This document shows positions 6,177-10,010 of a DNA stretch of 10,010 nt, in pieces. The DNA is from a bacterium (lineage in GTDB: Bacteria > Auribacterota > UBA3054 > B51-G9). Where the stretch lies: assembly GCA_029939815.1 (NCBI GenBank), contig JAOZSF010000043.1, positions 1 through 10,010 of the forward strand, read 5' to 3'. The stretch's first letter is position 1. Each line of letters begins with the position of its first letter. A program made the position numbers and the translations under genes. Below the pieces are notes generated by a model that was given only the letters and a program-made list of their open reading frames with translations, searched no databases and was not told the origin of the DNA.

Positions 6177-6928
6177 AGTCGTTTCACCGCTTCGCACACG
6201 TCATCTTGCCGCATAAGCGATTCGCCGACTAAAATTGCTTCGGCACCCGCCTTTTTAACTCTTTCAACATCTTTAAATGTGAAGATTCCGCTTTCGCTCA
6301 CAAGGAGAGAGTTTTTAGGCGCTGATTTGGCAAGCAGATCGGTGGTTTTCAAATCCACTTCGAAGGTGTTCAGATTTCTGTTGTTTATCCCGATGAGTCG
6401 CGCGCCGCATTTAACTGCCATTTCCATTTCCGCTTCGTTATGTGTTTCCACAAGGACATCTAATCCAAGTTCACATGCCTGAAGATAGAGATCATTAAGT
6501 TGGTTTTGTTCAAGCATTGCTGCAATTAGAAGCATCGCGTCCGCGCCGATTTGAAATGTTTCCTCAACCTGAATTGGATCAACAATGAAATCTTTCCTAA
6601 TAATTGGCAATGAACAAGCTGCACGTGCGAGGTTTACATTTCTAATATTACCCAGGAAATATTTTTCATCAGTCAGCACCGAAAGGCAATTTGCACCGCC
6701 TTTTTCGTAATCAGCCGCGAGTTGAGAAGGATTGAAATTTTCGCGGATTATTCCTTTCGAAGGAGAAGCTTTTTTAATTTCGGCAATTAGAGCAATTGGC
6801 TCACGATTCATCAAAGCATTGATGAAACCTCTTGGCACATCGGTCCGATGCGAAGAAATGCCCTTCAGTTTAAGTGTGGCAATTTCATCAAGTTTTGTTT
6901 CATAAATTTTTTTGAGAATATTATTCAT
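6155..6928 (-). CDS. trpC: Indole-3-glycerol phosphate synthase
   Basis: It closes the indole ring by converting CdRP to indole-3-glycerol phosphate. The 257-residue single-domain TIM barrel is not fused to TrpF, which is encoded just downstream. Catalytic and binding elements are in place: AEIKKASPSKG with E50 and K52, LTDEKYFLG, RKDFIVDP with K112, VETHNEAE with E161, GINNRNL with N182, SESGI (E212, S213) and VGESLM for phosphate. The chosen ATG is weakly supported: there is no good Shine-Dalgarno, and two TATAAT-like boxes lie 5 to 21 bases upstream, so the transcript may have almost no leader. The last residues MNYEL and the stop are encoded by a run of 7-bp repeats, so the C terminus may differ between strains. 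Confidence 0.95.
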   Translation of the reverse strand: MNNILKKIYETKLDEIATLKLKGISSHRTDVPRGFINALMNREPIALIAEIKKASPSKGIIRENFNPSQLAADYEKGGANCLSVLTDEKYFLGNIRNVNLARAACSLPIIRKDFIVDPIQVEETFQIGADAMLLIAAMLEQNQLNDLYLQACELGLDVLVETHNEAEMEMAVKCGARLIGINNRNLNTFEVDLKTTDLLAKSAPKNSLLVSESGIFTFKDVERVKKAGAEAILVGESLMRQDDVCEAVKRLIMNYEL

Positions 6929-6933
6929 AGCAT

Positions 6934-6949
6934 ATTATAATTAATTATA
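6934..6949 (-). promoter_or_regulatory. Possible -10 boxes for trpC
   Basis: On the minus strand two TATAAT hexamers occur, at 6949-6944 and 6939-6934, just ahead of the trpC ATG at 6928. No convincing -35 box is placed upstream of either. If the first is used, the leader would be only about 8 bases. The local AT richness makes chance matches likely. Confidence 0.35.
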
Positions 6950-6986
6950 GGATAAATAGCAAGGAAAATAGAAAATTTTAAGCACA

Positions 6987-7021
6987 ACTTATCCCGAGGT
7001 CAAAGGCGTCCGTGGATAAGT
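6987..7021. repeat. 8-bp perfect inverted repeat around a GC-richer loop
   Basis: ACTTATCC (6987-6994) and GGATAAGT (7014-7021) are exact reverse complements with 19 bases between them. The loop (CGAGGTCAAAGGCGTCCGT) is clearly richer in G and C than the surrounding AT-rich DNA. It lies between divergent trpC and the ATPase gene. Neither strand has the long T run expected of a terminator, so its role is open. Confidence 0.45.
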
Positions 7022-7100
7022 AACATAAGAACATATAAGTTTCTTTTTTTAAAGCCTTTAATACTCAATTTAATTATTTTGTATATCGTAGTTATTGATC

Positions 7101-7177
7101 CTTGTAAAATGTCGTTTGTTTCATTGAAACAACCCTGTAAAATGTCGTTTATTTCATTGAAACAACCCCGTAAAACG
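7101..7177. repeat. 33-bp direct repeat, 2.3 copies, each with an internal hairpin
   Basis: Units lie at 7101-7133 and 7134-7166 and differ at only two positions. A partial third unit covers 7167-7177. Each unit contains TGTAAAATGTCGTTT followed by an inverted repeat. In copy 1 this is TTGTTTC-ATT-GAAACAA (7116-7132), perfect over seven pairs; copy 2 has one mismatch. The partial third copy ends 7 bases before the -35 box of the ATPase promoter. The units abut with no spacers, so this is not a CRISPR array. Multiple protein-binding sites, or a dispersed repeat family, are both possible. Confidence 0.85.
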
Positions 7178-7184
7178 CAACAAC

Positions 7185-7213
7185 TTGACTTTTCAATAAT
7201 GATTTATTATAAT
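7185..7213 (+). promoter_or_regulatory. Sigma70-type promoter of the AAA ATPase gene
   Basis: TTGACT (7185-7190) and a perfect TATAAT (7208-7213) are separated by the ideal 17 bp. The start would fall near 7220, giving a leader of about 37 bases with AAAGGG at 7221-7226. The 33-bp direct repeats end just upstream, where an activator or repressor could act on this promoter. Confidence 0.8.
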
Positions 7214-7242
7214 ATTTTGTAAAGGGATTTTATTGCAAAAAA

Positions 7243-7260
7243 ATGAATAAAATAAAATGA
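7243..7260 (+). other. Possible five-codon leader ORF (MNKIK) overlapping the ATPase start
   Basis: An ATG at 7243 opens a five-codon frame whose TGA (7258-7260) overlaps the ATPase ATG (7257-7259) as ATGA. The only Shine-Dalgarno-like run, AAAGGG at 7221-7226, is about 16 bases from this ATG and 30 from the ATPase ATG. That leaves the leader better placed than the gene for initiation. Start-stop coupling is an inference and could be chance in AT-rich DNA. Confidence 0.25.
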
Positions 7261-8621
7261 AAAGATTAATATTAAATTCATTATTAGAATGGAAAGGCAG
7301 GAAAAGGAAACCGCTTGTAATACGTGGCGCGCGTCAAGTTGGCAAGTCTTATATTGTGAAATATTTTGGCAAGAATTATTTTAAAAATTTCATAGAAATA
7401 AATTTAGAAAAGAATCCGGAAATTTTTTCACTTTTTAAAGGGAAAAAAATAAATCAGATAATAAAATTACTTGAACTTGAAAAAAATACATCGATAAAAA
7501 CAGGTGAGACATTAATTTTTTTTGATGAAATCCAAAGTTGCCCCGAGATTTTTCCGCTATTGCGATATTTTTATGAAGAAGAACCGGAACTGCACATAAT
7601 CGCTGCGGGCTCATTATTAGAATTTTTATTGGAAGAGCATGATTTTTCTATGCCGGTTGGAAGGATTGAATATATGTTTATGGGACCTATGACCTTACAG
7701 GAATATTTAGAAGCTGTAAGTGAAACGAGTTTGTTGAGATTTCTAAAAGAATACAAAATAACCGACCGGATTCCCGAATCGATTCACAATAAATTGATTA
7801 ATTTATTTAAAGAGTATCTTTTTCTTGGCGGGATGCCCGAATCGATTTCATCATATATAACCGAGAAGAGTTATAGAAGTTCTGAACTTGTTAAGCAATC
7901 AATAATTCAAACTTTTAGTGAAGATTTTGTAAAATACAAAAAAAGAATAAACTATCCTTTAATGGTAAAAGTATTTAACAAGTTGCCGAACACGATTGGT
8001 CGAAAAGTTAAATATTCAAATATAGATAAAGAGGAACGTAGTAAAGCGATATCGGATATTCTTCATTTGTTTGCTCGCGCAAGAATTATATATTGTGTAA
8101 AACATTCTTCGGCTAATGGTTTGCCTTTAGGGGCAGAAGTGAAAGAAAGAATTTTTAAAAATATTTTCCTTGATGTCGGTTTGCTGATGTCAATGTCAGG
8201 TTTAACTTATGCTGACTTGGAATATATGACAGACACGGAGTTAATTAATTCGGGATATATTTCCGAGCAATTTGCCGGACAGCATTTATTATATTCACGT
8301 CCGCTTTTTTATATGCCTGAATTATATTATTGGATGCGCGAGCACAGAAATTCATCTGCAGAAGTAGATTTTCTTATAGCTGAAGCAGGCCGGGTAATAC
8401 CAATTGAAATAAAAGCCGGTAAAACCGGCACTTTAAAATCTTTACACCAATTTATAAAAGAAAAAAAAGCTGAATTCGCAGTTCGTATTAACAATGATTT
8501 CCCAAGTTTAATTGATGTGAATAATACTTTAACTTCTAAAGAGGAGATATCATTTAAATTATTATCTATTCCGTTTTATTTAATAGAGGAACTTCGCAGG
8601 CTTATTAGAGAAAACATATAA
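7257..8621 (+). CDS. AAA_14/DUF4143-type ATPase with nuclease-like C terminus
   Basis: A 454-residue cytoplasmic protein. The N-terminal ATPase has Walker A GARQVGKS (24-31), Walker B LIFFDE (86-91), the IIAAGSLLEF sensor segment (114-123) and the family's PVGRIEYMFMGPMTLQEY (133-150). YLFLGGMPESI (187-197) and the SEDFVKY helix (221-227) lead into DUF4143, including KYSNI and the LFARARIIYCV segment. The C-terminal part (about 357-410) holds AEVDFL (E369, D371) and IPIEIKAG (E384, K386), which fits a PD-(D/E)xK nuclease-like fold. An in-frame stop at 7248-7250 leaves ATG 7257 as the first possible start. These proteins occur in many paralogues in some anaerobic and uncultivated bacteria, and their function is not established; links to mobile elements or toxin-antitoxin-like behaviour are suggestions only. 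It has its own promoter and is preceded by direct repeats. Confidence 0.93.
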   Translation: MKRLILNSLLEWKGRKRKPLVIRGARQVGKSYIVKYFGKNYFKNFIEINLEKNPEIFSLFKGKKINQIIKLLELEKNTSIKTGETLIFFDEIQSCPEIFPLLRYFYEEEPELHIIAAGSLLEFLLEEHDFSMPVGRIEYMFMGPMTLQEYLEAVSETSLLRFLKEYKITDRIPESIHNKLINLFKEYLFLGGMPESISSYITEKSYRSSELVKQSIIQTFSEDFVKYKKRINYPLMVKVFNKLPNTIGRKVKYSNIDKEERSKAISDILHLFARARIIYCVKHSSANGLPLGAEVKERIFKNIFLDVGLLMSMSGLTYADLEYMTDTELINSGYISEQFAGQHLLYSRPLFYMPELYYWMREHRNSSAEVDFLIAEAGRVIPIEIKAGKTGTLKSLHQFIKEKKAEFAVRINNDFPSLIDVNNTLTSKEEISFKLLSIPFYLIEELRRLIRENI

Positions 8622-8654
8622 ATTTATTTTTTTTGAAATCTTATAACTTAACTT

Positions 8655-10010
8655 ATGATAAAAGCTGTAAAAAAATTATTCGCTCTCGTTAGATCGGAAC
8701 AAGCTGTTCTGTTTTCCGTTATGTCTACCGGGTGGTCGTTTGTTGCCGGACCGGTAACCATTGCGATTGTTGGAGCGCGATTTACTCCCGAGCTTCAGGG
8801 TTATTATCAAACATTTCTGACTGTTATTGGTCTTTCAGCTTATTTACAGTTGGGGTTGGGAAGGGTTATTATTCAATTTGCAAGTCATGAATGGGCAAAA
8901 TTAAGTTTTGATGATAATGGTTGCGTTACAGGCGATGAAGCAGCGAAATCACGCCTCGCGAATCTCGCGAAATTCGCAATAAAATGGTATCTTGTTGCAG
9001 GAGGGATAGCGATAATATTTTTAGGAATTGGCGGAACTATTTTTTTCATGAAATCGAAAAACGCGCTTGACAGCTCAATTTGGCTTGCGCCATGGATTTC
9101 TTTGGCTGTTTTATGTGGTCTTCAAATGATGTTAACACCGATTTTCTATTTGTTAGAGGGGTGCAATCAGGTGAAATCAATTTATAAATTTCGCTTTTTT
9201 ACCGGAATGGTAGGTAACATTTCAATTTGGATAGCTGTTTATTCCGGTGCGGAATTATGGACATACTCAGTTTTCTTTATTGTATGGATGTTAATGGCGA
9301 TAATATTTCTCAGAATTAAATACTGGAATTTCATAAAAACAATTTTTATTACGAAGGCCGCTAAAGAAAAATTAAATTGGATTAAAGAGCTAATGCCTCT
9401 GCAAATTAAACTTGTAATCCTTTCCTTCAGCACCTATGTGATATTTCAATTCTATACACTGGGAGCTATGTTTGCTCGTGGTCCTTTTCGTGCTTGTCAG
9501 ACAGGGACAACCATATTATTTGTTTTAATGCTCGGAACAGTAATGGCGGCATTTATAAATCCCAAGATGCCGTATTTCGGAATTTTAATTGCAGAAAAGA
9601 AATATAAAGAACTCGATAAATTGTTCCTGAAATTATTCCTTACTGCAGCTTCATTAATGCTTCTTGGCGGATTTGTTTTGTGGCTTGGCGTGGTTATGCT
9701 GAATGTTCTGCCATTCCATCTTGCCGGATATTACGCCGAAAGGTTGTTAAAGCCGGCCCCTACAGCGATATTCATTACTGCTTATATAATCTGGGCATTA
9801 TCATTATATTCAGGATGGTATTTAATAGCACACAAAAAATTGCCGCAGATATGGCTTGTTATTGTTACGGCTATTTTGTCTGTTGGAATAATGTTGCTTC
9901 TCGGAAATCGTTACGGAATTACAGAAACAGGGATTGGACTTATAGTGGTTCAGCTTATAATGTTGCCGGTAATGCTGCTTACAGTATTCCATTACAGGAA
10001 GAAGTGGCAT
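8655..10010 (+). CDS. Wzx-like polysaccharide flippase family membrane protein (3' end beyond window)
   Basis: An open frame of 452 codons runs from ATG 8655 to the last base of the window with no stop, so the C terminus is missing. It is strongly hydrophobic, with many likely membrane segments such as IAIVGARFTPELQGYYQTF, YLVAGGIAIIFLGIGGTIFF, FFIVWMLMAIIFL, LASLMLLGGFVLWLG-like stretches and IGLIVVQLIMLPVML. An early glycine- and proline-rich segment (AGPVTIAIVGARF, then LQLGLGRVIIQFA) resembles the MVF/Wzx/MATE exporters that flip lipid-linked sugars across the inner membrane. An in-frame TAA at 8649-8651 makes this ATG the first possible start, yet no clear Shine-Dalgarno precedes it. It begins 33 bp after the ATPase gene on the same strand. 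If it is a flippase, a polysaccharide gene cluster probably continues to the right. Family assignment rests on hydrophobic pattern and style, not on a unique motif. Confidence 0.8.
   Translation, partial: MIKAVKKLFALVRSEQAVLFSVMSTGWSFVAGPVTIAIVGARFTPELQGYYQTFLTVIGLSAYLQLGLGRVIIQFASHEWAKLSFDDNGCVTGDEAAKSRLANLAKFAIKWYLVAGGIAIIFLGIGGTIFFMKSKNALDSSIWLAPWISLAVLCGLQMMLTPIFYLLEGCNQVKSIYKFRFFTGMVGNISIWIAVYSGAELWTYSVFFIVWMLMAIIFLRIKYWNFIKTIFITKAAKEKLNWIKELMPLQIKLVILSFSTYVIFQFYTLGAMFARGPFRACQTGTTILFVLMLGTVMAAFINPKMPYFGILIAEKKYKELDKLFLKLFLTAASLMLLGGFVLWLGVVMLNVLPFHLAGYYAERLLKPAPTAIFITAYIIWALSLYSGWYLIAHKKLPQIWLVIVTAILSVGIMLLLGNRYGITETGIGLIVVQLIMLPVMLLTVFHYRKKWH

Noticed and set aside
7101..7177. CRISPR array
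   Set aside because: Only 2.3 units that abut directly with no spacers, and no cas genes in the window.

Overview
The window comes from an AT-rich bacterial chromosome, probably of an anaerobe or oxygen-avoiding organism. It carries the catalase-free oxygen defence set typical of anaerobes: rubrerythrin, a thiol peroxiredoxin and a two-iron-centre desulfoferrodoxin. It also has a trpC-trpF pair, a soluble hybrid sensor kinase, a DUF4143-type AAA ATPase and a flippase-like membrane protein. That mix and the style of the sequence fit an uncultivated member of the FCB side of the bacteria (Ignavibacteria, Cloacimonadota or Marinimicrobia-like), but this placement is a guess. I see no rRNA, tRNA, CRISPR array or intact mobile element.

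Left part (1-2330): a 14-bp tandem repeat lies at the window edge. It is followed by a broken Fur/PerR-family regulator (about 144-551) and then a compact same-strand cluster: rubrerythrin, Prx6-type peroxiredoxin, desulfoferrodoxin. The cluster ends at a strong hairpin terminator (2272-2303). Together these enzymes would reduce superoxide to peroxide (desulfoferrodoxin) and peroxide to water (rubrerythrin, peroxiredoxin). The regulator that would normally sense peroxide appears to be decayed.

Middle-left (2330-3803): a near-consensus promoter has a perfect 20-bp palindrome on its start region. It drives a leader of about 125 nt and two overlapping genes: a membrane-anchored DUF302 protein and a metallo-beta-lactamase-fold hydrolase. 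This small, tightly controlled unit has no assigned function and is the best candidate for an undescribed system here.

Middle (3823-6928, minus strand): trpC, trpF and a PAS-HisKA-HATPase-REC hybrid kinase run in the same direction. The kinase may be read from the trp transcript or from its own promoter. The last residues of TrpC are encoded by a 7-bp microsatellite.

Right part (6929-10010): a 328-bp intergenic region holds an inverted repeat, 2.3 copies of a 33-bp direct repeat with an internal hairpin, and a near-consensus promoter. These lead into an AAA_14/DUF4143 ATPase with a C-terminal nuclease-like motif. A polytopic Wzx-like membrane protein then starts at 8655 and runs off the window end still open.
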